Positions 14,401 to 25,523 of a stretch of DNA of 64,000 nucleotides are shown in pieces (the stretch's first letter is position 1; every line of letters begins with the position of its first letter). The notes beneath the pieces were generated by a model, which saw only the letters and a program-made list of their open reading frames with translations, ran no database searches and was not told where the DNA came from. Made by a program: the position numbers and the translations under genes. The DNA is from Pardosa pseudoannulata. Lineage: Eukaryota > Arthropoda > Arachnida > Araneae > Lycosidae. Location of the stretch: contig CM063499.1 in assembly GCA_032207245.1 (NCBI GenBank), forward strand, positions 32,359,201 through 32,423,200, given 5' to 3'.

Positions 14401-16240
14401 TGGCAGAAATGTTTTGAGAAGCATTGGTCTAGCTTCTAGTTTGTTTTACTTTAAAACAATTTGATTAGAAAAATATTTCTTTGACTTTACTTGCTTGGCA
14501 ACATTTGAGGCTTTTTGGCGACATGGTTGAGTGTTTCAAAATGTTACTTCAGCTTATATACAGTTTTGAGCTTTGGGTAAAATTTTGAAACAAAATCATG
14601 CTCTAGGCTTATATTTGGAAATATACAGTATTTAATGTGCCTGGGCTGCAATTAATAAACATGGCAGATACTTGCTTGAACCAAGCCCCAAAATCATACC
14701 CTTTGGTTACGAGATTGCTGCCTTCACCAACTGAGCTACTACAGCTCTATATGGCAAAAATTCAAAGCCCTCCAATATTTACTCCAGCTATCTGTGATTG
14801 CCTATGGATTTTCCCTATGTTGTAAATTTGGTTTAGAGCACTAAAACTCCATGTTCGAGAAAAAATAAAAAAATAGTCTACTAATTCAGATGACCAACTA
14901 TACTATTGACGCACACCATTTATAGTCCACCATATATCTTGCACACTGTTTTATGTAGACCATATTCCTTTTAAAACCTGCACTGCAAAAATACTCCTGG
15001 TATCTTTTGGCATGCTTTAAAATGTAATAATTATTAAGGTTATTTTATGCAACCTTTTAAATGTTTATTTGAATAAAATTGTCTATAATGATATGTGCAT
15101 ATGACTGTTTATGACTACTCACCAAGAAAAAAAAAATCACAATTATGTAAAAAGACAGCTTTAATGGTTAAATTTAATATATAAACAATTGGAAAAAAAA
15201 TTTAAAATTTAAAAAAAAAAAAAAAAAATTCATACAACGAAACTGATGAAAATTATTTTCCAAATTAAAACTTATACAAATTTGAAATGCTTGCATTACT
15301 ATTTGTTATTTTTTAAAATATACAAATTGAACAAGCTTAATTTATTGAGGTTAGTCTTTTTCTGCTTCTTTAAAAGACCATAAATTAGTAGTCACCTTAC
15401 TACTAATTACTATTAAAATAAAAATTAAATATAAGAATAACAGAACATGAAAAAGAAATGGAGTATAAGTATTAAATACAGAAAAATGAATCATGATCAT
15501 AATGCATTAAAAATAAAACTTTTTATTTACAAATCAAATAAGCAAAAAAAACTTTACTTTAGGGTTTTTAAATGTCAATTTTAATTTTAGATAAATTATG
15601 GCATATGTTGTGTAATTTATTTATGATTGGTTTATGACATTGATTTATAGAATTAGCTAGAATACCTATTTACTATATAAATAAAGACAAAACTATTAAA
15701 AACCTATAAGTTTACAAAATTTTGTTTATTATAATCTATCTAGCATAGGTAGTTGCCTTAAACTGTAAAATGCGTTCTATTGTATTACTTTACCTCAAGG
15801 ATGTATTGAAATGTGACTGCTTCAATTTATTCATTTTAATATAACTGGCCTTGAAGCGATTTTAAATAATCTGTGTACCTGTTATCCCATATTATCCCAA
15901 CTTATTTTTTTTGATTTATGAATATTTTTTAGGTATAAACCACCTATACGCCAAACCATAATTTGAATGTTTTATATTCTTTAATTTCCAACTCCAGATG
16001 TCCAGTAAATAGAACTCTTGGGTAAAGGGAATTCGCATGTTATATTTTAACTTTCCTTCAAACAGAACAACTGAACAAAAAGGATTAATATAACATTGAA
16101 TAATTTATAACATGTGAATACTGATTACAAAAAAAATAACCTTCCAAATAAACATATAAAATATAATTTTGGTACATACCTCTTAATTTCATAGCTAATT
16201 TTTTTGATTCAGATGATACACTCATTGTTTTCAGTTGCAT
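1456..16240 (-). CDS. Partial gene of unknown identity, three 5' coding exons; Nse4-like is a weak guess
   Basis: Three minus-strand exons join in frame with consensus splice sites: 16240-16180 (donor GTATGT), 7413-7321 (acceptor TTTTAG, donor GTAATA) and 1595-1456 (acceptor TTTTTAG, donor GTAAGT). Together they encode 98 residues and end at a codon boundary, so the gene continues beyond the left edge. I place the start at the ATG at 16240; a second ATG five codons later would give a protein beginning MSVSSESKK. The open frame extends upstream of 16240 but holds no ATG. The product is hydrophilic and probably helical: an Asp/Glu-rich stretch containing VYDLNEAIDETQRLW, then IMPDSDLMKIQTGLAKRSAK, then a segment ending FNPTEFSMNL. 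This spacing loosely recalls the N-terminal domain of the SMC5/6 kleisin Nse4, but the resemblance is weak and I do not assign it. Introns of about 8.8 and 5.7 kb are filled with transposon debris. Confidence 0.6.
1596..2528. other. Intron sequence with no recognised feature
   Basis: AT-rich intron of the minus-strand gene. Short open frames are present but show no domain or splice support. Confidence 0.4.
2529..3356. mobile_element. Non-autonomous DNA transposon with CAGGGTTCCC/GGGAACCCTG termini
   Basis: Begins CAGGGTTCCC and ends GGGAACCCTG, a perfect 10-bp inverted pair. Subterminal AAGGAC/GTCCTT motifs recur at both ends. Both flanks are TATAT-rich (CATATAT left, TATATAT right), compatible with insertion into a TA-rich site. 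No transposase is encoded. An interior stretch near 2917-2943 (CTAGCTGATAATACCCGACG) resembles the start of another arthropod repeat. Confidence 0.7.
4190..4941 (+). pseudogene. hAT transposase C-terminal relic, copy A
   Basis: A 75-codon frame at 4329-4556 contains TTAVASSAGMERQFSSFG and a final LVFLLKQLNP, the hAT C-terminal dimerisation signature. The rest of the transposase is missing. The 3' side ends with TTCCAACCCTG at 4941, a typical hAT terminus preceded by direct GATTTAAATCAAA subrepeats. A second copy is at 11918-12664. Confidence 0.75.
5581..7138. mobile_element. hAT-type non-autonomous element with 8-bp TSD, carrying a nested repeat
   Basis: Begins CAGGGTTGCAAAAAACCC and ends GGGTTTTTTCCAACTGTG (inverted termini with two mismatches). 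The flanks are CAAAAATA (5573-5580) and CAAAAATG (7139-7146), an 8-bp target-site duplication with one change. Both ends carry repeated AAACCC/GGGTTT motifs. The repeat at 5784-6582 was inserted later inside it. No transposase remains. Confidence 0.85.
5784..6582 (-). repeat. CAGGGT-terminus repeat, copy 2 (nested)
   Basis: Starts CAGGGTATCTGC and ends GCGCGGAAACCATG; related to copies at 253, 39127, 46489 and 49006. TATATA flanks both ends (5778-5783 and 6583-6588), a likely 6-bp target duplication. Subterminal arrays of CATGACTTT/AAAGTCATG repeat many times near both ends. No coding capacity. Confidence 0.85.
7738..8709 (-). mobile_element. Nested pogo/Tigger-like element relic
   Basis: The ends GGGGAAACCGGGATAAAATG and, read from the other side, GGGGAGACCGGCGTAAAAGG are imperfect inverted repeats; ATGGTCC and GGGACC follow. 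Internal copies of the same terminal motif form a perfect hairpin at 7923-7936/7945-7958. I do not see a clean TA duplication, so the exact ends are uncertain. It encodes the relic at 8210-8602. Confidence 0.6.
8210..8602 (-). pseudogene. C-terminal relic of a pogo/CENP-B-like transposase
   Basis: A 130-codon open frame with a Ser/Asp-rich linker, then KVGKYVLVKFLTKKKVVHLV, then VKFIRQK and FIFPENVDESL. This matches my recollection of the C-terminal module of many arthropod Tigger/pogo proteins. After the stop the same frame continues with DIVMSLPDP, another piece of that module, so the stop is a nonsense mutation. The DDE catalytic core is missing. Confidence 0.55.
9064..9822 (-). repeat. 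tRNA-derived SINE, copy 2, split by an insertion
   Basis: The 3' part (GGTTTGGTTTGGAGCGCTAC) is at 9064-9089 and the rest resumes at 9698 with CTCACTAACACTCACGA and the GGGATTTAAACC B-box remnant. A DNA transposon of about 600 bp separates the two parts. Confidence 0.75.
9092..9695. mobile_element. Mariner-like MITE inside the SINE
   Basis: The 13-bp inverted pair ACAGTTAAGGTAT lies at the two junctions. A TA duplication (9090-9091 and 9696-9697) restores the SINE sequence best when the element is removed. The interior is AT-rich and has no recognised coding. Confidence 0.65.
9985..10270 (-). repeat. Partial family X repeat
   Basis: On the minus strand it matches 14395-14640: shared CTTGGCGACAT and CAGCTTATATTC motifs and a similar AATATACTGTAT end. 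Confidence 0.65.
10477..10512 (+). repeat. (GGTT)n microsatellite
   Basis: Nine consecutive GGTT units. Confidence 0.95.
10513..11448. other. Unannotated intron stretch
   Basis: A-rich low-complexity sequence to about 10850, followed by more balanced sequence with no recognised open frame. CCCACCCACC and CACACACA runs lie near 11380. Confidence 0.4.
11449..11484. repeat. (AT)n microsatellite
   Basis: Eighteen AT units. Confidence 0.95.
11875..11917. mobile_element. piggyBac-type terminus fragment
   Basis: Reads GCTGTCGAACCCCCGTCGAC, then GCGTCCGTTCAGTGGG, then TTAA (11918-11921). The reverse complement of the same end is at 42390. It sits at a TTAA in the hAT copy B, exactly where copy A has an intact TTTTAAAACC. 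The other end of this element was not found upstream. Confidence 0.55.
11918..12664 (+). pseudogene. hAT transposase C-terminal relic, copy B
   Basis: Closely similar to 4190-4941 including the CAACCCTG end at 12664, but the frame has extra stops (for example GATGACTAATTAGG in place of GATAACCAATTAGG). It is the more decayed copy. Confidence 0.7.
12690..13135. repeat. Probable LINE 3' region ending in (ATTC)n
   Basis: GC-richer sequence ending GGTGCCCTGCTCTAAAGGTAA followed by ATTCATTCATTC. A similar short end (CTGCCCTAAAGGTGATTTC) is at 5191. The simple-repeat tail suggests a non-LTR retrotransposon 3' end; no RT motif is visible here. Confidence 0.4.
13140..14640 (+). repeat. Family X interspersed repeat, interrupted by a LINE tail
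   Basis: Aligns by eye with 18440-19745 over most of its length (GTGTTATAATC, GGTCTAGAGCC, AATTAATAAAGACAGC). It contains the LINE insertion 13287-13584 and a separate GC-rich insert near 14180 (CAGGGGCGTATGCAAGGG) that the other copy lacks. No open frame is conserved between copies. Confidence 0.65.
13287..13584 (+). mobile_element. 5'-truncated non-LTR retrotransposon tail with 12-bp TSD
   Basis: Flanked by the identical 12-mer AAAGTAGGAGGA at 13275-13286 and 13585-13596, and ending in a short (GAA)n tail. The plus frame encodes LRWLVHIWRTPDDNPTKLY, GGPPTRWLDDIEIDLKSLK and RLSWRKRAVQAARTYNRLL with an internal stop. This is a typical C-terminus of a LINE polyprotein. It is a 5'-truncated target-primed insertion. 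Confidence 0.85.
14641..16179. other. AT-rich first intron of the minus-strand gene
   Basis: No supported feature. Poly(A)/poly(T) runs near 15210 and short frames without motifs. Confidence 0.4.
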
Positions 16241-16786
16241 TGACAGAAATTTAAATTCTATGAAGAAGTTTCCCGCGTTAACTAATACACAATATAATTT
16301 TATTTTGTTAGTACGATAACCACAGCATTCGATTAAAGTTGTGTTGTCGGCTAAAGAGTAATCCTGACACAAGTAAACAGGTTATTCACCATGCCATCCC
16401 ATCAATGATCGCTGAGCCATCGCTATTTCTAATTCAATTACACGTATCCTAGACAACAGCAAGGACTTCCGACCAGTTACTGAAGGATGTTCCTAATATT
16501 GAGCTATAGATAATTGATATAATGAATAATCCGAGTGAATAACACTAAAGATTAAAATATTTTCTGACAATAAATATTTGTCAATTACACTAGCGATTTG
16601 GCAACACTAAGTAATAGTTATTACTCTGTTTGGCAATATCCTAAACGTGACGTCAGTATACAGTTTCTTGTTTTTCTTTTCTCCCTTCATTTCCTTGCGC
16701 GGTCCTTAAAGTAGGACGTTCGAAGACAAGCAAAATATTTAAAAGCTACGTGTATTTGTGTCATTTGTTAAGTATTTCGTCGCAAG
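16241..16786. promoter_or_regulatory. Head-to-head promoter region with perfect CRE, between the minus-strand gene and nucleobindin
   Basis: The minus-strand gene starts at 16240 and the nucleobindin transcript appears to begin near 16690, so the two are divergent with about 450 bp between them. The region is less AT-rich than its surroundings. It contains the full CRE palindrome TGACGTCA at 16648-16655, of the type bound by CREB/ATF factors. A likely 5' non-coding exon of nucleobindin ends at 16786 (CGCAAG followed by GTATTA). No strong TATA box is placed for either gene. Sharing of the CRE by both genes is inference; the motif and the divergent geometry are seen directly. Confidence 0.5.
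16690..16786 (+). other. NUCB1: Probable 5' non-coding exon of nucleobindin
   Basis: The coding exon at 17490 begins one base before the ATG, directly after the acceptor AATATTAG, so an upstream non-coding exon is required. The best donor upstream is CGCAAG/GTATTA at 16786, in a relatively GC-rich stretch downstream of the CRE. The start coordinate is approximate; no initiator is clear. Confidence 0.4.
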
Positions 16787-17490
16787 GTATTATATGTTTT
16801 GCTGTTAAAAAGTATTTTATTTCTTAAAATTATATTATTAAAATACATTATACATATATCTATATATTTAATTTTCAGTTATCCATATGTTTTTGTAACA
16901 ATTATCTGTATATTTTTCATTTTTTTATGAATTATTTTGATTTTTGAAATGCTGGTTTTCTTAACGCATTTTTAAGCACAGTTTCATTTTGATGAGTTAT
17001 ATTTTTATAAATATCTGATATATCGTTTACAACTAAGGTTAAAATATTTTTTGAAATATTGTCTCATAGAGCTTAAAATAGCAAAGGCTTTAAATGGCCA
17101 TATTTGTATTAATGCTTTTATTATGAGTACTGTCCAACAAAAAGAAAGTGTCAATTTGGAAATCCATAAATAATATATTAATCTAATTTATGAGCATAAC
17201 TATGAATCAGCAGTTAGAGAGAGTATGATTATGCATCTAATTTTGCTTACTCATGGATTTGAAACTGAACTGTAAAAATTAGACATCATTATACATCTTT
17301 ATTAGTTTATCTGAAATCTAACTTATTTTAATATTAAAATTTTTATCTCACTGTAACAAATACTTATCCTTAGATCAAAATAAAAAATATATGTTTTTAT
17401 TAATGGCTAGTAAGAGTATAATTACTAAAGTATATATTTCATGTGATTGCCCCTCATTGCACTTAATTATTTTTATATTTTAATATTAGA

Positions 17491-17933
17491 ATGATTCCAA
17501 AGATACCCATTCTGATTTTAATTCTTATGGTGCTGCAAGTTGTAGTTGCCCCACCAGTTGATTCAAAGAAAAAAGAAAATGATGATAAAAAAGAAAAGTC
17601 TGATGAATTAGATGATTTTGTAAGTATTTTTTTACTTGGTAAGATTTACAATAAAATATTTCTTTATTAATGACATTTATTTGAGGAATAAAATAGACTT
17701 TTCTAACCATAATCAGCATTAAGAGAATGATTTAGATACTTAATAAAAAGTTAATTACCCAGATTCTTAAAAAATAGAACATGTTCTAAGTCATTGCATC
17801 ATTTTAATTATATTTATTTGACTGTGAATATTTTATAGTATTTTAGATATGTTTACTAATAATTTAGATGCTTTCAGCTTGTGAAAAAATGTCCAAAAAG
17901 TTTTTGTTGTTGTTGTTATCATTGTCTATTAAG

Positions 17934-17984
<51 letters not shown>

Positions 17985-20900
17985 GCTAATTTTAAGTGTG
18001 AACATAAATTTAACAACTTAAATTTAGTGTTCTAGTAATATTTAATTTCTAACTGCATAAAATTAGAGTATGTTCTAGAGAGAAATTTTGTTTGATCTAT
18101 GTATGTTCAATTTTAAATTTATTTCATGGACATAAATTTTATGTCTTTCTGAAAGGTATTATTAGTTAAAATGCAAAGCAAGAAAGTAGTTGTACTGTCT
18201 TTGACAGTTCTCAAAATTCATTTTTTTTAACTTTATTTCTGAGCAAATTAAGTCTTTTTTTAGTAATCTATATGTATGGTTATTTTGTCACATATTAATA
18301 ACATTAAAAGTAAAAGATATATGCTGGAACTTCGTTGTCAGCTGCATTCTGTAATGTGAACAATACAACTAGTTCAGCTTTTTTTTCACTGATATAATGC
18401 AGAAGACAGTCTGCAAGTAAGTACTGCAATACGTTACATATATATACTCCATATAGTTCTGTATACGAGTTGAGAATTTTTAGGGCATTTTCATAGACCT
18501 AAAAGAGATCTATATGTGGATCAATGGGACAACAAAAAATTGCCAAACATCCAAAATAAATGTTTTTAAAAAGAAGAAAACACATAACTTTTTTAAAGTA
18601 TATGAAATTTGCAAAAAAAACTTTAAATGAGAATAAGCCAAAAAATAATTTTAAAAAAATTTATACTGACTCTTACCTGTGTTATAATCATGTTAAAATA
18701 GATGGTCGGTTAACCTTGTGAAAAAAACATGCATCTACATAAGCCAGAAGCAAGCAATAAATTTCCCAAAATTGAATTTTTAAAGTTTTTTTAGTTTATA
18801 TGAAAAATTATTTATGAAAAAGTACTACTGTCAGGGGAAACTGTTACCAGAGTTTAAACAATTGTTATTAGACTAATAAGTAAAATAATTAATGACAGTA
18901 TGGTCTAGTGCCACAATCAAGAGAAGTTCGCATGAAATTGTGGAATTAATATAGACAGCATGAAATTATTTAAAGATTAAAATGAACTTTTCTTTCCTTG
19001 TCACTGTGTAAAAACCTGCTAAGCCAGGAATGGACAAATTTTTTCGGCCGTGAGCCAAAAATCAAAAGAAAATAAGTTTGGCAGGCCAAGATAAAATTTT
19101 AAAAGCAATATACAAGTACCTAATGGTTTAAATACATTAATGGGATAAATTAAATTGTGATTTCATTTTTTAAAGTTCCTTTTACTGAGGTTCAAAGTGA
19201 GATATACTGATTTTAAGGAACGATAGTAAATGCTCATCTGTCAGTCTACTTCTGAAATTATTCTTTCTAAGGTTCAAAGTTGAAAACACTTGTTCACATA
19301 TAAGAAGCAAATATGCCGCTGATCTTTTGGGCGTGAGAGAATAAACTTGGGGTATAATTTTTAAGTTAAGTAGAAAAGGAGATGGATATATAATGTATAA
19401 ATGTATATTTCTTTTAATGCCTCGCACCAGCAACTTAAAATTCTATCTGCAAGCCGAAGTTGGCCCATCCATGTGGTAAGAGATGCTCTTGTATCTGTCT
19501 CGAGATGCAATTAATCTCTACTGCAGAGGTGCTTAAATTGGATTTCAAAGTGAAAAAAGTTTGAGAAGAATTGGCCTATCATTTTATTTATAGCTATATA
19601 TTGATTGGAAAATTTTTCATCCATTTAACCTGCTTTTGGTTTCTTAAAAGCATATTTGAAAGATACAAAAGTTTATTTCGTTTCAACTTACATGCACGTT
19701 TGGGATTTTGGGTACACTTTTAAATAAAAATTGCACTCACCTAATACATGGATAGGTTATATTCAAAAACATTCAGTAGCTATGACACTTTTCAGCCTTA
19801 TAACTTTAAAATTTGTAAGTGTTCAAAAGCAAGTTATTTAATTTAATCAAAATTATTATTTTTTTTTTATGAAATCTTAAAATCAAGTTATTTTGACCTG
19901 AAAAATTTAAAGACAACACAGGCCTAAAAAAGTATTTGAATGTAGATGTTGTTGTAGAACTTGATTGGCACAAATACATATGAGACGTTGTATTTTATGT
20001 TCTCCTAGCACTTTACCCACAGTTTTTCTTAAAAATGCTCTTAATAAAGCAAAAAAAGATATTATTTCCCATAATTCAACGTTAGAATATCATCCTAGTA
20101 ATTAATTTGACACTAAGTTTAGTATTGTTTTTTAATTGTAAATATCTTTTACCACATGAAATATTAAATGACACAATAAATTTATGATTTCATAATTCTG
20201 TTTTAAATTTTTTTGGTCTGCTTAATAAAATGTAATTGCTCAAGAGCAAGTTATTTAATTTAAGCAAAATGTACATATATTAATTTATGAAATCTTAAAA
20301 TGCAGTTATTACATGGAAATATTTTGCAGTGAATATTGTTGTTTAAGTAAATAATTGGGGAGTTATTTATGTAAATGTTATTCTCCCTATTTTCACATTC
20401 CTTTTTATACATTATTGGTAGGTATAACTTCAGTTCTTTTGAAATAAAGTATAGAGTGCAGTTCAAATGCACAAAAGAATCTTTTTTTTCTTCAGACTCT
20501 TGAGTTAAAGGTTTTAATATAAAAGAGACTAAATTAGTAAAGTGACTTTTCAAGGTATATTTTCATTTTCTTAAAATTCTGTGTACTATTCTGTTAAAAA
20601 CATTAGTTACTTTGTAAGTAACATGTTTTTCTGTTGTCTAATAACTTGTTTATAAAATAAATGCCTTAAAATATCGTCCTGTTTGTTTATAATATATGTT
20701 TATCCATTTATACTATTTTATATTATAGGGTTTAGAATATGGACGTTACTTGCAACAAGTTGTACAAGCACTTGAAGAGGACAAAGAATTTGCAAAAAAA
20801 TTAGAAAATATCAGTGCGGATGATATCAGGGTAATTAAACATTAACTGATAAAAATTTTAAAACTGTTACTTTCTTGCAACTGATGTGTTTTGGGCTAAT

Positions 20901-23900
20901 GTCTTTAGGCATGTCTACTCCAGTAACTTTTAGAGAACTTATTCTACTATAACATAGTTATTGTTTTTATCATATTCAAAAAATACATTGAAATTATCTA
21001 TGAATTTGCATTATAGATCAAAACTTTTTTGTTTTTAACTATACTATATATGTATTTCAATGCATGTGCATTCTTCAATATGTAACTTGCTTCTTACATC
21101 TATATAAATGAAAATCTGTGTAAAATAAAAGCTTTTCTAAAATAATCAAATTTTTAAATTGAGTGAGATACATGAATCAGTATTATCATGGGTTTTTTTC
21201 TTTAGCCTGATTTTATATTGATCTGTTATTAAAGATTTTAATATACAGAACATGACCTGAAATCCAGACTAACATTCTATCAATAATTCAATTCTATATT
21301 ATTGTAATACAATTTACTTAAGAATCTGCTGAAAAATAAAATGCTTTTGAGGTATGAAATATTTCAAATGCAGTTCTAAATGATTAAGGCTTTTTCTTAA
21401 CATATTTTTATGTGGAAAATTTAAAAGCATATTTTTAAATGCAAACACACACAAAAAGTGTGTTTTAATTTGGTCCAATGCATCTTTTTACCTTTTTTAC
21501 CGAATGGTTAGGGTGCTGACTTTCGGTGCCGGCATTGTGGATTCGAATGCCACTGTGGCATGGGTGTTCGTAGCCATTCGGAATTGGCTTTAAGCAGTAG
21601 ACAAACATGCCAACAACTCTGGAATTGCTCCAGAGAAATAAGAAAAATAGATAACTCTGGAAAATAAAACTTTTGAACAGCTGAAAAATTCAATTCAGTA
21701 ATTAAGTACAAAGTTTTGCATAAGATAATGCTGATTATATTTCTCTTTCCATACAGTAATGCTGCATGTTAAAGAGTTTTCAGTACTGTGCTGAAAAACC
21801 AAATTGAATTTAGGTCAAATTTGAGTAGAGAAACTCTAGACTCCCTGATGATAGAAAAATGGAAATATTTTAACCAGGGTCAATGTTGCTTCAAGAAACA
21901 CTGTTCTGAAAAATAAGTTGTTAAAGCTAAAAAAAGCTACTCATGCATTTTAAAATGCATAAATTTTAATTTACCTTTTACAATTTACTACTGTATAAAT
22001 ATTTTTAATTTAATTATAACTTAGAAGCCAATAAGATATGTACTTAAGTGTAATCTGTAATTAGCATGTTAAAATTTCAAACCACGCTGTTGCTCTGGAC
22101 ACAAGTGCCTTAATGTTGGCATGTCTGAGTAGATTCCAGTCTCATTAGCCCTCATGTTGCAAAAAGTAGACAGTACCACTCCAAACCAGACCTTTTTAAA
22201 GTAGATCTGGATTTATACTTTGTTTATGACAATAAATGAATTAACAGTAGAATTACGGTGGTCTTTGTATACCTAGAATTACGGCGGGTGTCATTTTGAC
22301 CCCTTGATAGGATATCTGCATATTTCTCTATATGATATAATATATTTGTGAAAAAGAAATTAAAATAACGTAAATTATGACAACTACAGTTTGTTTTTAA
22401 AAATATACAGACTTTGAAGGCATGTAGGATCAATTTAACGATTTACTACATTCTTTCCTAAACTTTGATCACTTGGTCTCTTTTCATCTTTTCCAAAATA
22501 TGGAAATCCGTTTAATAAGTATTTTGTCCTCACTTCTACTTCTAGCCAAAATTTTATTCCTAATTTATCTAGCTTGTTAGGCATATACTGCACAAAACGG
22601 CATCTTGTTTTTGAAGGAAATAACTGTTTATCAAACATAATATTTTCATTTGGTTTGTAGCAAAGCTTACAGTTGTCTATAAAAGTATTCCATACCTTGG
22701 ATATTAGTGTAAATTTATCACACTGCAAATGTGAAGACTTTATTAGTTTATTTTCAAAATGAAGAAATTTCATAACTTCCAGAAACCTATATCTACTCAT
22801 AGTTTCATGAAAAAACTTGGACCACAAACTAAGAATTGGTAAGCCCTTGGCGGCTAATGCCCTCTTACGTACAACAATGCTATGAATGCTTCCAGTTCTG
22901 CTAATAAAATAGTGAAAGAGTCATTATGAAGTTTATACTTGTCTTCAACATCAGTATATAGCCTGCCGTATTTCTAGGTATAATCATTTGTTAGGACTAA
23001 AATAAAAATACGATTTTCTTGAAATCTTTACTATTTTGTAAATCACAATGATTTAGGAAAACTCAAGAAAAGATTAAGATATTTGCAAAAAAAATAGAAG
23101 AGCTGTCAGAGATAAAAGTTCACTAGGTGTCAAAATGACCCCTTCCATAATTCTAGTGTTAAGAGTTTTAAAAACTGTTAGAACATCATTTAACATAAAT
23201 TTTGTGTTTATTTTTTATAAGTTATTTAAATACATATTACTCCTTAAAGATTTTACTCTCTAAATTTGAACTTTTTTATATTTGATTTATTTAGAATGGG
23301 AAGATAGCAAAAGAGTTGGAATTTGTGAAGCATAATGTTCGATCAAAGCTAGATGAATTAAAGCGTATAGAAGTGGACAGACTTCGAAAACTTCTACAAG
23401 AACAAATGGAGCGTACTGAATTAGGTCTGTACCGCGATGAAGAAGGTCATCTGTTGAACTCTCCTGATGGTCGCCGTTGGAGGACCATTCCTAACCACAG
23501 AAGTGGTGTTGAAGGTGGTGTTGGTGATGGGAATTTCTGGTTAGGTTGGCTGTCTTTCTGTTTATTTCACCCTCCCCCTGTTTAACCCTGTATCACACTC
23601 CTGGCTCTACTAACAATGGTTTAACTAAATTGGTTTGATTAATTTTTTTATATGTATTTGATTTCTTTTGATCACGTCTAAAATTTGTTAAAACATTAAT
23701 GCAATCAAATTTATTTAAGCCTCTTGAGTAACAATTTCTAAATGTTTATTATTTATAGGATTATTTGCATGGTTTTAAATTATGCATGTAATTCATTAGT
23801 TTATATATTAGATATATAGAAATATATATTAGATGAAACGTTTAATTCTCTTGCTAGTGGAACACCAAATAAAAGAAAAATCCTTAAATTTTTTATCTTA

Positions 23901-25476
23901 GTGAACCACCATTTTGTGTTGAAATATCGAGTTAAAATGACTTTTCTATTATTATTTTTTTTTTCCGGATGAAATTTAACAAGAACTTTTTTTAAATATT
24001 AAAAAAAATCTCACTTGTGAAATTTTTGTTAACAAGAGGGGTTTAAAAAAAATAAAATAAATGAAAATTTGTGATGGATACAACTTTGGATATTGCAGAC
24101 AGCCAATTTTATAAATATTGATTTCTTTTATTGTTGCAGTTATTCAATTTAAAAGACATAAAATTTTATGTTTAGGCAAAAATTTATGACATTTGTGAGC
24201 ATTCAAAACTTATCCATAAATCGTATTTGGAAATTTGTATATTCTTTCCTGAAAATTCTATATGCAGGAATTTTAAATTTTATTTGTATACTTTTTAAAT
24301 GCAATAGTCAAACAACTTTTGTTATTGAATATGCTAGATTAAGAATATGCTAGAAATAAGAAAATTTGACAACTTCAGAAACTCTTCAGATTGCTCTGGA
24401 AAATAACTTTTGAACAGCTAAAAGATCACAATTCAGCAATTAAATACAAAGTTTTGCAAAAAATAATGCTGAATATTACTCATTTCACACAGCATGTTAA
24501 AAGTTGTTAGTACTGTGCGGAAAAACCAAACTGTCTACTCAAATTTGAGTAGACAAACTCTAGAATCCCTGATGATAGAAAAATGGATATATTTGAATCA
24601 AGGTCAATGTTGCTATAAAAAACTTTGGTCTGAAAAATAAGTTGTTAAAGCTCTAAAAAAATTACTCATCAATTTTTAAATGCATGAATTTTAATTTACC
24701 TTTTACAGTTTACTACTCTGTAAATATTTCAAATTTAATTTTAATTTAGAAACCAATAAGATAAGTACTTATGTATAATCTGTAATTAACAAGTTAAAAT
24801 TTCAAACCACGCTGTTGCTCTTGACACAAGTGCTTGAATGTTGGCAGGTAGTTTTCATTTTTTAGGTACTGTATGGGAAAAATATTAGTTTCCATTTCAG
24901 GAGTTCTTTTGTTGCTCATTTCTTTAATACAAAATATTTCTTAGCTTATCTGCTTCAAAAGCATTCCTTTAGTGATGCTTCAAAAAGTTATAGTAAACAC
25001 TTTTATTTATTGTAAATAGTTAAAAAATTCTTATTAATCTAATAATAAGAAATATATTATTAATTAAAAATACATTTAAGGCTTAGTATCTAACATTACT
25101 TGTTTTCCATGGTTACAAATTTTGTAAAGTTATTTACAAATTGCAAATATTTTACACATCAGTTACAAACCTTTATTATTGCTTTTATAACTTATTTTCA
25201 TGATTAGCTGCTCCATATGCTTACTGCTATAATATCTAGTAAAAAATGCGTCATTAATTAGAAAATGCTTATAAAGCTTTATAAAAGTCCTTCATTTTTT
25301 TATTATTTGAACTTTGCTCTATCATTAATCATATGCTTTTCAATGTTTTCCTAAAGCACAATTACCACCTTCCCCTTTTCATTCCCATAGTCTGACCTAT
25401 AAGTTCCTTTTATGTGTGTGTATTATTATTTTGAATACATATATATGTTAAAATTTCTTATTGTTTTAAATATATC

Positions 25477-25523
<47 letters not shown>

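Noticed and set aside
16085..16372. 95-codon frame starting at 16372 as the first exon
   Set aside because: The codon at 16372 is TTG, not ATG, and the frame runs past a good donor at 16179; the ATG at 16240 is used instead.
20260..20553. 97-codon minus-strand frame
   Set aside because: AT-rich intron, no domain, no splice support.
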